Assembly (NCBI RefSeq): GCF_040147005.1
Contig: NZ_JAMSHO010000001.1
Location: 248,001-312,000, forward strand
Direction: 5' to 3'
From: Halomonas sp. H10-9-1
GTDB lineage: Bacteria > Pseudomonadota > Gammaproteobacteria > Pseudomonadales > Halomonadaceae
DNA: 64,000 nt
Part shown: positions 17,182 to 26,346 of the stretch, piece by piece
How positions within the stretch are numbered: the first letter of the stretch is position 1
Layout: the number at the start of each line of letters is the position of its first letter
Notes under the pieces: generated by a model
Seen by the model: only the letters and a program-made list of their open reading frames with translations
Told to the model about the DNA's origin: nothing
Databases searched by the model: none
Program-made: the position numbers and the translations under genes

Positions 17182-17947
17182 TGCCCAGACGCTGCCGCTG
17201 CTACTGCGACAGCTCCGCCTGCCCACCATGGCCGCCTGCTGGCCCCAGCTGGAAACCCGCGCCCGAGCCGAAAACTGGAGCCTGCCACAAACACTGGCCG
17301 CCCTATGCGAGCACGAGCTGGCCGAGCGTGAGCGACGCCGGCTGGCCCGGCACCTCAAGGAGGCCCGGCTGCCGGTGGGCAAGACGCTGGAGTCCTTCGA
17401 GTTCGACGCCATCGCGGCCGAGCAGCGCCGGCAACTGAGCGCCTTGGCCGGCGACACGCAGTGGGTCGACCAGGCTCACAACCTGCTGCTGTTTGGGCCC
17501 TCCGGCGTCGGCAAGAGCCACGTGGCGGCCGGGCTCGGGCATACGCTGGTCGACCAGGGTTACCGGGTGCGCTACGCCACCGCCTCAAGCCTGGTCCAGG
17601 AGCTCCAGGCTGCCAAGCAGGCACTGCGCCTGAGCGACGCCCTGATCAAGCTCGACAAGTACGCCGTGCTGGTGATCGACGATATCGGCTACGTCCAACG
17701 CAGCGAGGCCGAGACGTCAGTGCTGTTCGAGCTGATCGCCCATCGCTACGAGTCGGCCAGCCTGATCATCACCGCCAACCAGCCGTTCAGCGCCTGGGAC
17801 AGTATCTTCCCCGACAGCATGATGGCCGTGGCCGCCATCGACCGGTTGGTGCACCACGCCACGCTGATGGAGCTGAGCGGGGAAAGCTACCGTAAGCGTG
17901 CTTATCAACGTCAATTACAAGGAGGAAAAGCTGGGTCGTCGGACTGA
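17174..17947 (+). CDS. istB: IS21-family helper ATPase IstB
   Basis: A 257-residue AAA+ ATPase related to DnaC. Walker A is LLFGPSGVGKSHVA (about residues 111-124), Walker B is AVLVIDDIGYV, and a sensor-1 Asn appears in SLIITANQPF. IstB remodels target DNA and recruits IstA. The start at ATG 17174 lies inside the istA stop region, the family norm; an earlier in-frame Met at 17114 lies wholly within istA and was rejected. Confidence 0.93.
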   Translation: MPDAQTLPLLLRQLRLPTMAACWPQLETRARAENWSLPQTLAALCEHELAERERRRLARHLKEARLPVGKTLESFEFDAIAAEQRRQLSALAGDTQWVDQAHNLLLFGPSGVGKSHVAAGLGHTLVDQGYRVRYATASSLVQELQAAKQALRLSDALIKLDKYAVLVIDDIGYVQRSEAETSVLFELIAHRYESASLIITANQPFSAWDSIFPDSMMAVAAIDRLVHHATLMELSGESYRKRAYQRQLQGGKAGSSD

Positions 17948-17984
17948 CGACAACTACCCCACCCAACCGGCCATTTTAATTGGT

Positions 17985-19187
17985 TCATCGCATTTTGCCG
18001 GGAAACGCGGCACGGATCTTCAGGAAGAAGTACGCCGTGTCGCGGTACCCGTAGGCCATCCGCTTGATGACCTTGATTCGGTTGTTCATACCTTCCAGCA
18101 CGCTGGTGTTTAGCCGGTGGCGAGCACTGGATACGATGCCATCCAAGTAGGGCTCCAGCTTCTTGGTGAAGCGCACCAAGGCGTCGATACCGCTGCTCAA
18201 CGCCATACCGGCCCACTCTTGCCAACCGCTGCGTGCCGTCGCCTCGTCCTCGGCAAACCACAGTGTCTTGAGCTGGTCTTTGAGCAGATACACCTTGGTC
18301 AGTGAGGCATTGGCGGCCAGCAGTTCCTCCAGCTTCACCGCTTGCTCAGGCTTGAGGTTGTCTTGATTGCGCAGCAGCAGCCAGCGGCTGCCCTTGATCA
18401 CCTTGCGGGCCGCCTTGTCGTCGCGCAGCTGATTGGCCTGATCGACGCGCACCCGGTCCATCACTTCACGCCCGTACTTGGCCACGACATGGAAGCGGTC
18501 GTAGACCACCTCGGCGTTAGGGCACTGGTCCTTCACTTCGAGATCGAAAGACGCGTTCATGTCCATGGCGACGGCCTCGATCTGCTGTCGCGCATCACCC
18601 AACCATTCGAAGAACGGGCGGATCGCCTCCCGGGAGCGACCTTCGCCGATCCACACCACCTGCTGGGTGTCGGCACACGCAATCACCGTGGCGTAGCGGT
18701 GCCCCTTGTGGAGGGCGAACTCGTCCATCATCAGGCGACGCAGCCGCGTCGGGTCCGGCGCCGGCAGGTCACGCTGTAGGCGCTGCTTATCGATGGCCTT
18801 GACGGTATGCCAGTGCAGGCCGACCAAGTCGGCGACATGCCGGATCGGCAGCAACTCGACCAGACGCTCCACCCACTGGCGCAGCGTGGTGGTCACCGGT
18901 GAACGACCCGGCAACCAGTCAATGCGCTCGCGTGTCGGGCCGCAGACGGGGCAGCGCAGGCGACGTACCGGCACCTCCAGCTCCACCCGGTAGATCAGCA
19001 ACGGCGCCTCTCGGACGCGACGGTGATGCACGTCATGGACGAGAAAGCAGGCATGGTCACAGCCGCTGCAGACTGGCGGGATCAGGTCATCAGGCGCCAA
19101 CTGGAGCCGTAGTGTTTGCTCATCCAGGAATTCGTGATGGGCGACGGTGAAACCTTTCCAGAACAGGCAGAGCGGGGTAGCATCCAT
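17985..19187 (-). CDS. ISL3-family transposase
   Basis: A 400-residue ISL3 transposase. N-terminal zinc-binding region (PPVCSGCDHACFLVHD and RLRCPVCGPT), helix-turn-helix, then a DDE core: MMDEFALHKGHRYATV (first Asp near residue 152), AVAMDMNASFDLEV (second Asp) and LEGMNNRIKVIKRMAYGYRD (Glu). The frame is intact from ATG 19187. Its 3' end is only a few bases from the IS21 border, so one ISL3 terminus may have been lost; I could not identify a pair of ISL3 inverted repeats. Confidence 0.92.
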   Translation of the reverse strand: MDATPLCLFWKGFTVAHHEFLDEQTLRLQLAPDDLIPPVCSGCDHACFLVHDVHHRRVREAPLLIYRVELEVPVRRLRCPVCGPTRERIDWLPGRSPVTTTLRQWVERLVELLPIRHVADLVGLHWHTVKAIDKQRLQRDLPAPDPTRLRRLMMDEFALHKGHRYATVIACADTQQVVWIGEGRSREAIRPFFEWLGDARQQIEAVAMDMNASFDLEVKDQCPNAEVVYDRFHVVAKYGREVMDRVRVDQANQLRDDKAARKVIKGSRWLLLRNQDNLKPEQAVKLEELLAANASLTKVYLLKDQLKTLWFAEDEATARSGWQEWAGMALSSGIDALVRFTKKLEPYLDGIVSSARHRLNTSVLEGMNNRIKVIKRMAYGYRDTAYFFLKIRAAFPGKMR

Positions 19188-19312
19188 GGCAACGGCGGTA
19201 TCCGTAGGCTGGGGTTTGTGGTGAACATCAGTTTACTCGGATTTACCGCCGTTTCTCTATCCCGCCTCTGCCTAAGGTTGCTTCGCTTTCACGCCAGTCT
19301 GCGAAGAACCTT

Positions 19313-19350
19313 TTAATTGTCGCCAAGCGGCCAAAGTAGTTGACGTCGCA
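19313..19350. repeat. Possible solo IS21-like terminus
   Basis: The segment TTTTAATTGTCGCCAAGCGG followed by CCAAAGTAGTTGACGTCG shares the order AATT..., GGCC..., GTAGTTG-CGTC with the right end of the nearby IS21 element read inward. It may be a footprint of a lost IS21 relative between the ISL3 gene and the FAH gene. Similarity is partial. Confidence 0.25.
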
Positions 19351-19374
19351 TACCCAGATAAGGAGAAAATTTCC

Positions 19375-20040
19375 ATGCGCTTTGTCCCACGCTTCACCGA
19401 CGGCCAGGCCTATCCCGAGCGGCTCGGCAAGATCGTCTGCGTCGGCCGCAACTACGCCGACCATGCCCGAGAGCTCGACAATCCGGTGCCCAGCGAGCCG
19501 CTGCTGTTCATCAAGCCGGCGACCGCTGCCGTGATGCTGGAGGCGCCGGTCGAAGCGCCCTTCGACCGGGGCGAGGTGCACTACGAGACCGAGCTGGCGC
19601 TGCTGATCGGAGAGGAGCTTACCTACGTCACCGCCGACGAGGCGGAGCGTGCGGTGGTGGGCATCGGGTTGGCCCTGGACCTGACCCTGCGTGATGTCCA
19701 GTCACGGCTCAAGGAGAAGGGGCACCCCTGGGAGATCGCCAAGGCCTTTGATGGCGCCTGCCCGTTGTCGAACTTCCTGCCGCTCTCCCAGGTGCCCAAC
19801 TGGAGCGCGCTCTCCTTTACCCTGGAGGTGGACGGCGAGAGGCGCCAGCATGGTGAAGGCGCCGACATGCTCTTTCCCGTGCCGACCCTGCTGGCCGAGA
19901 TGAGTCGCCACTTCACCCTGCAGCCGGGCGATGTGGTGCTTACCGGCACGCCCGCAGGGGTCGGCCCGCTGGAGCGCGGCAGCGAGCTGCGCTTCACCCT
20001 GACCGGCGGCCTGGAGGTGACCACCCGCGTGGTGGAGTAG
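19375..20040 (+). CDS. Fumarylacetoacetate hydrolase (FAH) family protein
   Basis: A 221-residue single-domain FAH-family protein of the YcgM/FAHD1 size class. It begins with the typical KIVCVGRNYADHARELDNP. Metal-binding acidic residues are expected in HYETELALLIG, followed by GIGLALDLTLRDVQ and a C-terminal GDVVLTGTPAGVGPL. Such enzymes hydrolyse acylpyruvates or decarboxylate oxaloacetate with Mg2+ or Mn2+; the exact substrate cannot be set from sequence. AAGGAG precedes the ATG at 19375. The upstream region is IS debris, so its original promoter may be altered. Confidence 0.88.
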   Translation: MRFVPRFTDGQAYPERLGKIVCVGRNYADHARELDNPVPSEPLLFIKPATAAVMLEAPVEAPFDRGEVHYETELALLIGEELTYVTADEAERAVVGIGLALDLTLRDVQSRLKEKGHPWEIAKAFDGACPLSNFLPLSQVPNWSALSFTLEVDGERRQHGEGADMLFPVPTLLAEMSRHFTLQPGDVVLTGTPAGVGPLERGSELRFTLTGGLEVTTRVVE

Positions 20041-20107
20041 TGTTAGTCAGTAGGCCCCCCTCTTCGATCTGTCCCCGGCGCCTTCTCGCTCTGCTCTTTT
20101 GGCGCAG

Positions 20108-22030
20108 TCACTCGAGGTAGGTATAGCCCGCCAGGCCCTCGGAGAGGTCGTCAAGGAAGCGCTCCTGCTCGGCCAATTCCAGGCCGCTGGCGGCGAGCTG
20201 CTCGGCCAGGTGGCGGCGCAGCACCTCGGCGTCGAAGTTGACGTAGCTCAGCACGTCGGCCACTCGGTCGCCCTGCTGGATATGGCTCAGGGTCCAGCTG
20301 CCGTCGTCGTTGAGGGTGGCGTCCACCGAGTCGGTATCGCCGAACAGGTTGTGCAGGTCGCCGAGGATCTCCTGATAGGCGCCCACCATGAAGAAGCCCA
20401 GCAGCTTCTCGTCGCCTTCTTGCCACTCCGGCAGGGGTAGGGTGGTCTCCACGCCCTGGCCGTCCACGTAGCCATCGATGCGGCCATCGCTGTCGCAGGT
20501 GATGTCCTGGATGACGCCGCGGCGTACCGGCTCCTGGTCGAGGCCGGAGAGCGGCATCACCGGGAAGATCTGCTGGATGCCCCAGACGTCGGGCACCGAC
20601 TGGAACAGCGAGAAGTTGACGAATAGCTTGTCGGCGAGCTTCTCGGCCAGTTCGTCGTTGATCTCGCGATGCACCCGGTTACGGGTGTCGAGCCGGGCAC
20701 GCAGCCGGGCGCAGGCGGCGAAATAGACGGCCTCGCCCTCGGCGCGAGCGGTGATATTGGTCAGCCCCATCACGAAGCGCTCATGCAGGTCGCCCATGGC
20801 CTGCACCAGGTCGTGCCAGGCCTCCACCAGGCCGCGCTGGTCGGGTGAGGCGCCGAGCAGGTCGTGGACCCGCCACAACTCGTCCAACTGGGGGTCGCCC
20901 TCGACCCGGCGCGCAGGAGCGGCTTCGCTGACCCGCTCCTCCCCGATCACATTACTGATCAGGACCGCATGGTGCGCGGTCAGCGCCCGGCCCGACTCGC
21001 TGATCAGGTGCGGTTGCGGCAGACCGTGCTCCTGGCAGGCCAGGCGGAAGGCGTAGACCACGTTACGGGCGTACTCGAGCATCGAGTAGTTGGCCGAGCA
21101 GAAGCTGCGCGAACGGGTCCCCTCGTAGTCGACCCCCAGTCCCCCGCCCACGTCCACAGTGTCCACCGGAGCGCCCAGCTCGATCAGGCTTTGATAGAAA
21201 CGCGCGCACTCGCGCAGGCCGCGCTGGATGTCACGGATATTGGCGATCTGGGAGCCCAGGTGGAAGTGCACCAACTGCAGGCTGGCCAGGGCATCGGCCT
21301 CGCGCAGCTGCTCCACCACCGCCAGGATCTGGCTGGCGGTGAGGCCGAACTTGGATTTCTCGCCGCCGGTGTTCTGCCAGCGCCCGCGGCCCACGCTGGC
21401 CAGGCGGGCACGCAGGCCGATGCGCGGCGTGACGCCGAGCGCGGCGGCCTCCTCGAGGATCAGCGGCAGCTCGGAGAGCTTCTCCACCACCAGGTAGACG
21501 CGGTGGCCGAGCTTCTCGCCCATCAGCGCCAGGCGCACGTATTCGCGATCCTTGTAGCCGTTGCAGACGATCAGCGAGGGGCCGTCGCCGGAGAGTGCCA
21601 GCACGGCGAGCAGTTCGGGCTTGCTGCCGGCTTCCAGGCCCACCCGGTCGCGACCGCGTTCGGGGGTGGCAAGGATCTCTTCCACCACCCGGCGCTGCTG
21701 GTTGACCTTGATGGGGTAGACCGCGGTGTAGCCACCGCCGAAGTTCTCTTCGGCCATGGCGGTGTCGAAGGCGTGACAGAGCTGCTCGACCCGATCGTGG
21801 AGGATGTCGATGAAGCGCACCAGCACCGGCAGGCGCAGGCCGGCGGCCTTGAGCTCGACCACCAGGTCATCCAGCGGCAGGGCGGGGCCCTCGGTCTCGC
21901 TGCCCAGGGGGCGTACCAGGGCGTGGCCGGAGTCATCCACGTCGAAGTAACCGCTGCCCCACTGGTCGATATTCCAGACGCGTCGCGCGCGCCGCGCCGG
22001 GCTTCCGGTACTGGCCATGGGTCGACTCAT
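20108..22030 (-). CDS. speA: Biosynthetic arginine decarboxylase
   Basis: A 640-residue PLP-dependent decarboxylase of fold type III making agmatine from L-arginine for polyamine synthesis. The PLP lysine lies in the TAVYPIKVNQQRRV motif (near residue 103). The barrel region LVHFHLGSQIANIRDIQ and the glycine-rich DVGGGLGVDYEGTRS follow. Mg2+ is the usual cofactor in the family. The ATG at 22030 overlaps the stop codon of the preceding kinase gene (ATGA), so the two are probably translated from one mRNA. Confidence 0.95.
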   Translation of the reverse strand: MSRPMASTGSPARRARRVWNIDQWGSGYFDVDDSGHALVRPLGSETEGPALPLDDLVVELKAAGLRLPVLVRFIDILHDRVEQLCHAFDTAMAEENFGGGYTAVYPIKVNQQRRVVEEILATPERGRDRVGLEAGSKPELLAVLALSGDGPSLIVCNGYKDREYVRLALMGEKLGHRVYLVVEKLSELPLILEEAAALGVTPRIGLRARLASVGRGRWQNTGGEKSKFGLTASQILAVVEQLREADALASLQLVHFHLGSQIANIRDIQRGLRECARFYQSLIELGAPVDTVDVGGGLGVDYEGTRSRSFCSANYSMLEYARNVVYAFRLACQEHGLPQPHLISESGRALTAHHAVLISNVIGEERVSEAAPARRVEGDPQLDELWRVHDLLGASPDQRGLVEAWHDLVQAMGDLHERFVMGLTNITARAEGEAVYFAACARLRARLDTRNRVHREINDELAEKLADKLFVNFSLFQSVPDVWGIQQIFPVMPLSGLDQEPVRRGVIQDITCDSDGRIDGYVDGQGVETTLPLPEWQEGDEKLLGFFMVGAYQEILGDLHNLFGDTDSVDATLNDDGSWTLSHIQQGDRVADVLSYVNFDAEVLRRHLAEQLAASGLELAEQERFLDDLSEGLAGYTYLE

Positions 22031-22986
22031 GAATCTGCCTCCGGCAGGGGCAGCGCAGCGTGATCGATGCGCGCCTTGAGGATGGTGCGGAACCGCTCGG
22101 GGTCATGGGGGGTGAGGTCGTGGGCCGGTGGGTCCACGTAGATCACCAGCAGGCGTGAGAGCCAGTAGCGCAGCGCGGTCATGCGCAGCATCATCGGCCA
22201 GACGTCGCGCTCGGCGGCGGTCAGCGGGCGGTGTGCCTGGTAGGCGGCGAGGATGGCGTCGTGGCGTTCGGCGTTCAGGCGGCCGTCGGCATCGCTGGCC
22301 CAGTCGTTGATGACGATGGCCAGGTCGAACAGCAGGTCGCCGGTGCAGCCGTTGTAGAAATCGATGATGCCGCCCAGGCGCTCGCCCTCGAACAGGGTAT
22401 TGTCGCGGAACAGATCGCCGTGTAACGCGCCTTGTGGCAGCTCGACAACGTTGTTGAAGATATCCTCATAGGTCTCCACCTCATCCTTCATCAGCGTCTG
22501 GTCAGCCGCGGAGAGATAGCCATGTACCTTGGGGTGAAGAGCCACCAGCCAATGGAGATCGCGAGGATTGGGACGATGGCCGGTGAAGTGTTGCGAGATG
22601 GCGTGCAGGCGTCCCAGTACGCTACCCAGCTCATGGCACTGGGCCAGATTCGGTTCGAGCGGGTGCTTGCCGGGCAGCCTCGGGAACAGCAGTGCCGGCT
22701 TGCCAGCCAGGTTATGCAGGGCCACGCCCTCACGGTCGTGCAGGGGGCCGGGCACCGGCAGGCGATGCTCGTCGAGATAGTCGAGCAGGTCGACGAAGAA
22801 CGGCAGCTCCTCGTGTTCCCCCTGCTCGAACAGGGTCAGCACCAGCTCGCGCTGGTCAGTGGTGACGAAGAAGGTGCTGTTCTCGGTGCCGGCGGGAACG
22901 CCCTCCAGGGAGACCAGTGAGCCGGCGTCGAAGCGGCTCAGGAAGGCCTCGACCTGGGACTCGGTCAGCGGTGTGAATACGGCCAT
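22027..22986 (-). CDS. thrB: Homoserine kinase (APH-fold type)
   Basis: A 319-residue kinase of the aminoglycoside-phosphotransferase fold, the ThrB type of Pseudomonas rather than the GHMP type of E. coli. It begins MAVFTPLTESQVEAFLSRFD, and carries the Brenner motif GALHGDLFRDNTLFEG (catalytic Asp near residue 202) and the metal-binding GGIIDFYNGCTGDLLFDLAI. It phosphorylates L-homoserine in threonine synthesis. Start ATG 22986, preceded by GTGAGAGA; the in-frame ATG at 23010 has no better ribosome site. Synteny with the DUF2782 gene and polA matches Pseudomonas and supports the call over a generic phosphotransferase. Confidence 0.9.
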   Translation of the reverse strand: MAVFTPLTESQVEAFLSRFDAGSLVSLEGVPAGTENSTFFVTTDQRELVLTLFEQGEHEELPFFVDLLDYLDEHRLPVPGPLHDREGVALHNLAGKPALLFPRLPGKHPLEPNLAQCHELGSVLGRLHAISQHFTGHRPNPRDLHWLVALHPKVHGYLSAADQTLMKDEVETYEDIFNNVVELPQGALHGDLFRDNTLFEGERLGGIIDFYNGCTGDLLFDLAIVINDWASDADGRLNAERHDAILAAYQAHRPLTAAERDVWPMMLRMTALRYWLSRLLVIYVDPPAHDLTPHDPERFRTILKARIDHAALPLPEADS

Positions 22987-23061
22987 GTGTCTCTCACCCG
23001 GGAATGCCAAGCCGCCTATTGTAGCGACTTGCGAGTGTGATGCACGCGTCGTCTACTTTGT

Positions 23062-23355
23062 TCAGAAGGTCTTCAGCACCCATTCGGGCACGGCGATGCG
23101 GTCACCCTCCTGGCGTTCGAAGTTGCCGTCGCCGTCGTGGTCGACAAGGTAGTAGGAGGGGCCGGCAGAGGGGCGGATCTCGATGGCGTAGAGCTCGCCG
23201 TTGACGCGGTACTCGTGGATGGTGCGCTCCTCCTCCTGGCGGATGGTGATGTCCGGGGCCAGCGCCTCGTCGGACTGAGCCAGGGCCGGCAGGGCGGCAG
23301 TGAGGGAGAGCCCCACGGCCAGCAGCAGGGCGGTAAGCGAGCGAAGGACGTTCAT
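23062..23355 (-). CDS. DUF2782 family periplasmic protein
   Basis: A 97-residue small secreted protein with a clear signal peptide (MNVLRSLTALLLAVGLSLTA to about residue 27, ending ALPALAQ). The mature part reads TIRQEEERTIHEYRVNGELY then PSAGPSYYLVDHDGDG, the DUF2782 pattern. Function unknown. The acidic DHDGDGNFE loop resembles a Ca2+-binding turn, but this is only a resemblance. Start ATG 23355 preceded by GGAGGT. In Pseudomonas the equivalent gene also sits between thrB and polA. Confidence 0.85.
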   Translation of the reverse strand: MNVLRSLTALLLAVGLSLTAALPALAQSDEALAPDITIRQEEERTIHEYRVNGELYAIEIRPSAGPSYYLVDHDGDGNFERQEGDRIAVPEWVLKTF

Positions 23356-23512
23356 GGTGACCTCCATGCCGCCAGGGGCGGTGAGATGATGTGCCTGTCC
23401 CCCAGTGTAAGGTGTCGTCGCCTTCGCGCCCACTGGTCGCGGCAAAACGGCCGCGCTATGCGTATCATGGTTGACCAGAATCACTCTCCGCTCAGCTTCA
23501 ATGGATGCCTCC

Positions 23513-26284
23513 ATGGCCGATACTCCCATCGTTCTCGTCGACGGTTCCTCCTACCTGTACCGCGCCTTCCACGCCCTGCCGCCGCTGACCACCTCCGAGG
23601 GCCTGCCCACCGGGGCGATCAAGGGCGTGCTCAACATGCTCAAGCGGTTGATCAAGGACTACCCCGACAGCCCAATGGCGGTGGTCTTCGATGCGCCGGG
23701 CAAGACCTTTCGCGACGAGCTGTTCGAGGAGTACAAGTCCCACCGGCCGCCGATGCCGGATGACCTGCGTGACCAGGTGCAGCCGCTGCACGACTGCGTA
23801 AGGGCGCTGGGCCTGCCGCTGCTGTGCATCGCGGGGGTCGAGGCCGATGACGTGATCGGCACCCTGGCCCGCCAGGCGACCGAGGCGGGCCGCGATGCGG
23901 TGATCTCCACCGGTGACAAGGACATGGCCCAGCTGGTCAATGCGCATATCACGCTGGTCAACACCATGAAGGACGAGACCCTCGACGTGGAGGGGGTGAA
24001 GGAGAAGTTCGGGCTGCCGCCCGAGATGATCATCGATTTCCTGGCGTTGATGGGAGACAAGGTGGACAACATCCCCGGGGTGCCGGGGGTGGGCGAGAAG
24101 ACGGCGCTCGGCCTGTTGCAGGGCATGGCGGGCGGGCTCGATGCCATCTATGCTGACCTGGAGAGGGTCAAGGCGCTGGGATTCCGTGGCGCCAAGACGC
24201 TGCCCAAGAAGCTCGAGGAGCACCGCGACCAGGCCTTCCTCTCCTACCAGCTGGCCACGATCAAGACCGACTGCGAGCTGCCGGTGGGGCTCGACGACCT
24301 GGATATCGCCCATCCCGACCGCGAGGCGCTGCTCGAGCTCTATCGCCGGCTGGAGTTCCGGGCCTGGCTCGCCGAGCTGCTCGAGGGCAGGGACGAGGGG
24401 GGTGATGACGTCGCCGGTGGCGGCGCGGTTGCGGATGCGGATGCCGCCGAGGCGAGGGCGCCCGCCGGTGCCGCCGCCCGGGAGGATCATGTGATCCTGG
24501 AGCAGGCCGAGCTGGACGGCTGGCTCGAGCGACTGAAGGCGAGCGATGCCTTCTGCTTCGACCTGGAGACCACCAGCCTGAACTACATGGAGGCGCAGAT
24601 CGTCGGCGTGGGGCTGGCGCTGGCGGCGGGGGAAGCCGCCTATATCCCGTTGGCCCACGACTACCTGGACGCCCCTGGGCAGCTCGACCGCGACGCCGTG
24701 CTCGCCGCCCTCAAGCCGCTGTTCGAGGACGCGACCAAGACCAAGATCGGCCAGAACCTCAAGTACGATATCTCGGTGCTGGCCGGCGCCGGCATCCGGG
24801 TCGCCGGTCCGCTTCAGGACACCATGCTGGAGTCCTATGTGCTCGACTCCACCGCCACCCGCCACGACATGGACTCACTGGCGCTGAAGTACCTGGGCGA
24901 GAGGACCACCTCCTTCGAGGAGGTCGCCGGCAAGGGGGCCAAGCAGCTCACCTTCAACCAGGTGGCCCTGGAGCAGGCCGTGCCCTACGCCTGCGAGGAT
25001 GTCGATATCACCCTGCGCCTGCACCGCGAACTGCGCCCACGGCTGGATAAGGAGGGACGCCTGGCCGAGGTGCTGGAGGAGATCGAACTGCCGCTGATCC
25101 CGGTGCTCTCGCGGATGGAGCTGACCGGTGTGGCCCTGGACCCGCAGCGCCTGCACGAGCAGAGCCGAGAACTCGAGGTGAGGATCAACGAGCTGCAGGC
25201 GCGCGCCCACGAGCTGGCCGGCCGCGAGTTCAACCTGGGCTCGCCCAAGCAGCTCGGCCAGATCCTGTTCGAGGAGCAGCAGATCCCGGTGATCAAGAAG
25301 ACCCCCAAGGGGGCGCCCTCCACCGCCGAGGCGGTGCTCGAGGAGCTGGCGCTGGACTACCCGCTGCCCAAGGTGATCATGGAGCACCGCGGCCTGGCCA
25401 AGCTCAAGTCCACCTATACCGACAAGCTGCCGCGGCTGGTCAACAAGGCAACTGGCAGGCTGCACACCAGCTATCACCAGGCGGTCACGGCGACCGGGCG
25501 GCTCTCCTCCAGCGACCCCAACCTGCAGAATATCCCCATCCGCACGGAAGAGGGCCGCAAGATCCGCCAGGCCTTCATCGCCCGGCCCGGCTATCGCATC
25601 GTCGCCGCCGACTACTCCCAGATCGAGCTGCGCATCATGGCCCACCTCTCCGAGGACAAGGGGCTGCTCGAGGCCTTCGCCGAGGGGCGCGACATCCACG
25701 CCGCCACCGCGGCCGAGGTGTTCGGGGTGGCGCTCGACAAGGTCTCGGGGGACCAGCGGCGCAGCGCCAAGGCGATCAACTTCGGCCTGATCTACGGCAT
25801 GAGCGCCTGGGGGCTGTCGCGGCAGCTGCATATCGAGCGCAACCAGGCCCAGACTTGGATCGAGCGCTATTTCGATCGTTATCCTGGGGTGGCTCGCTAT
25901 ATGGAGCGCATCCGTACCCAGGCCGCCGAGGATGGCTTCGTCGAGACGGTATTCGGCCGGCGCCTCTACCTGCCGGAGATCCGCTCCCAGAACCGTGCCC
26001 GCCGCCAAGGCGCCGAGCGCACCGCCATCAACGCCCCCATGCAGGGCACCGCCGCGGACATCATCAAGCGCGCCATGATCGAGGTGGCCGCCTGGCTGGA
26101 AGAGGGCGAGATGGATGCCTGGATGGTGATGCAGGTCCACGACGAGTTGGTGTTCGAGGTGGCGGAAGGGCAGGTGGAGCGGTTCATCGAGCAGGTCAAG
26201 GCGCGCATGCAGGGCGCCGCCGAGCTCGAGGTGCCGCTGATCGTCGAGGCCGAGTCGGGGGCCAACTGGGACGAGGCCCACTGA
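23513..26284 (+). CDS. polA: DNA polymerase I
   Basis: A 923-residue polymerase with all three domains: 5'-3' exonuclease (starting [18 protein letters not shown] in E. coli style; here [20 protein letters not shown], residues 4-290), 3'-5' exonuclease with [13 protein letters not shown] (DxE motif, near residue 350), and the Klenow polymerase domain. Polymerase motif A is [15 protein letters not shown], motif [16 protein letters not shown], motif [11 protein letters not shown]. It fills gaps in repair and removes Okazaki primers. The start at 23513 is chosen by homology; ATG 23501 in the same frame is possible, and neither has a strong ribosome site. A terminator follows. Confidence 0.97.
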   Translation: MADTPIVLVDGSSYLYRAFHALPPLTTSEGLPTGAIKGVLNMLKRLIKDYPDSPMAVVFDAPGKTFRDELFEEYKSHRPPMPDDLRDQVQPLHDCVRALGLPLLCIAGVEADDVIGTLARQATEAGRDAVISTGDKDMAQLVNAHITLVNTMKDETLDVEGVKEKFGLPPEMIIDFLALMGDKVDNIPGVPGVGEKTALGLLQGMAGGLDAIYADLERVKALGFRGAKTLPKKLEEHRDQAFLSYQLATIKTDCELPVGLDDLDIAHPDREALLELYRRLEFRAWLAELLEGRDEGGDDVAGGGAVADADAAEARAPAGAAAREDHVILEQAELDGWLERLKASDAFCFDLETTSLNYMEAQIVGVGLALAAGEAAYIPLAHDYLDAPGQLDRDAVLAALKPLFEDATKTKIGQNLKYDISVLAGAGIRVAGPLQDTMLESYVLDSTATRHDMDSLALKYLGERTTSFEEVAGKGAKQLTFNQVALEQAVPYACEDVDITLRLHRELRPRLDKEGRLAEVLEEIELPLIPVLSRMELTGVALDPQRLHEQSRELEVRINELQARAHELAGREFNLGSPKQLGQILFEEQQIPVIKKTPKGAPSTAEAVLEELALDYPLPKVIMEHRGLAKLKSTYTDKLPRLVNKATGRLHTSYHQAVTATGRLSSSDPNLQNIPIRTEEGRKIRQAFIARPGYRIVAADYSQIELRIMAHLSEDKGLLEAFAEGRDIHAATAAEVFGVALDKVSGDQRRSAKAINFGLIYGMSAWGLSRQLHIERNQAQTWIERYFDRYPGVARYMERIRTQAAEDGFVETVFGRRLYLPEIRSQNRARRQGAERTAINAPMQGTAADIIKRAMIEVAAWLEEGEMDAWMVMQVHDELVFEVAEGQVERFIEQVKARMQGAAELEVPLIVEAESGANWDEAH

Positions 26285-26294
26285 CCATCAAAAA

Positions 26295-26320
26295 AACGCC
26301 ACCGCGGCTGCGGTGGCGTT
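26295..26320. terminator. Bidirectional terminator between polA and the iron-binding protein gene
   Basis: Perfect 11-bp stem AACGCCACCGC / GCGGTGGCGTT with loop GGCT. The A run before it becomes a T run on the minus strand, so it is strongest for the leftward gene fbpA. It also sits 10 bp after the polA stop. Confidence 0.88.
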
Positions 26321-26346
26321 TCGGGTTGAGGCGAGGGCCGAAAGGC

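Larger units (their letters stand above)
15571..17984 (+). mobile_element. IS21-family element (ends approximate)
   Basis: Contains istA and istB in the usual overlapping arrangement. The left border carries AATTACTCTGGCCGG (15575-15589) and the right border CCGGCCATTTTAATT, which are inverted copies of each other with three central mismatches. A direct motif ACGACAACTAC occurs just inside both ends (15593-15603 and 17947-17957). IS21 elements often have repeated motifs near their ends. The exact terminal bases and target duplication could not be fixed because the right end abuts an ISL3 gene. Confidence 0.65.

Noticed and set aside
15805..17457. 550-codon minus-strand frame opposite istA
   Set aside because: Shadow frame; istA has all catalytic motifs of its family, this has none.
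23471..23513. Longer polA start with extra 14 codons
   Set aside because: The extension lies in the divergent promoter region and lacks family similarity; the protein is homologous only from [13 protein letters not shown].
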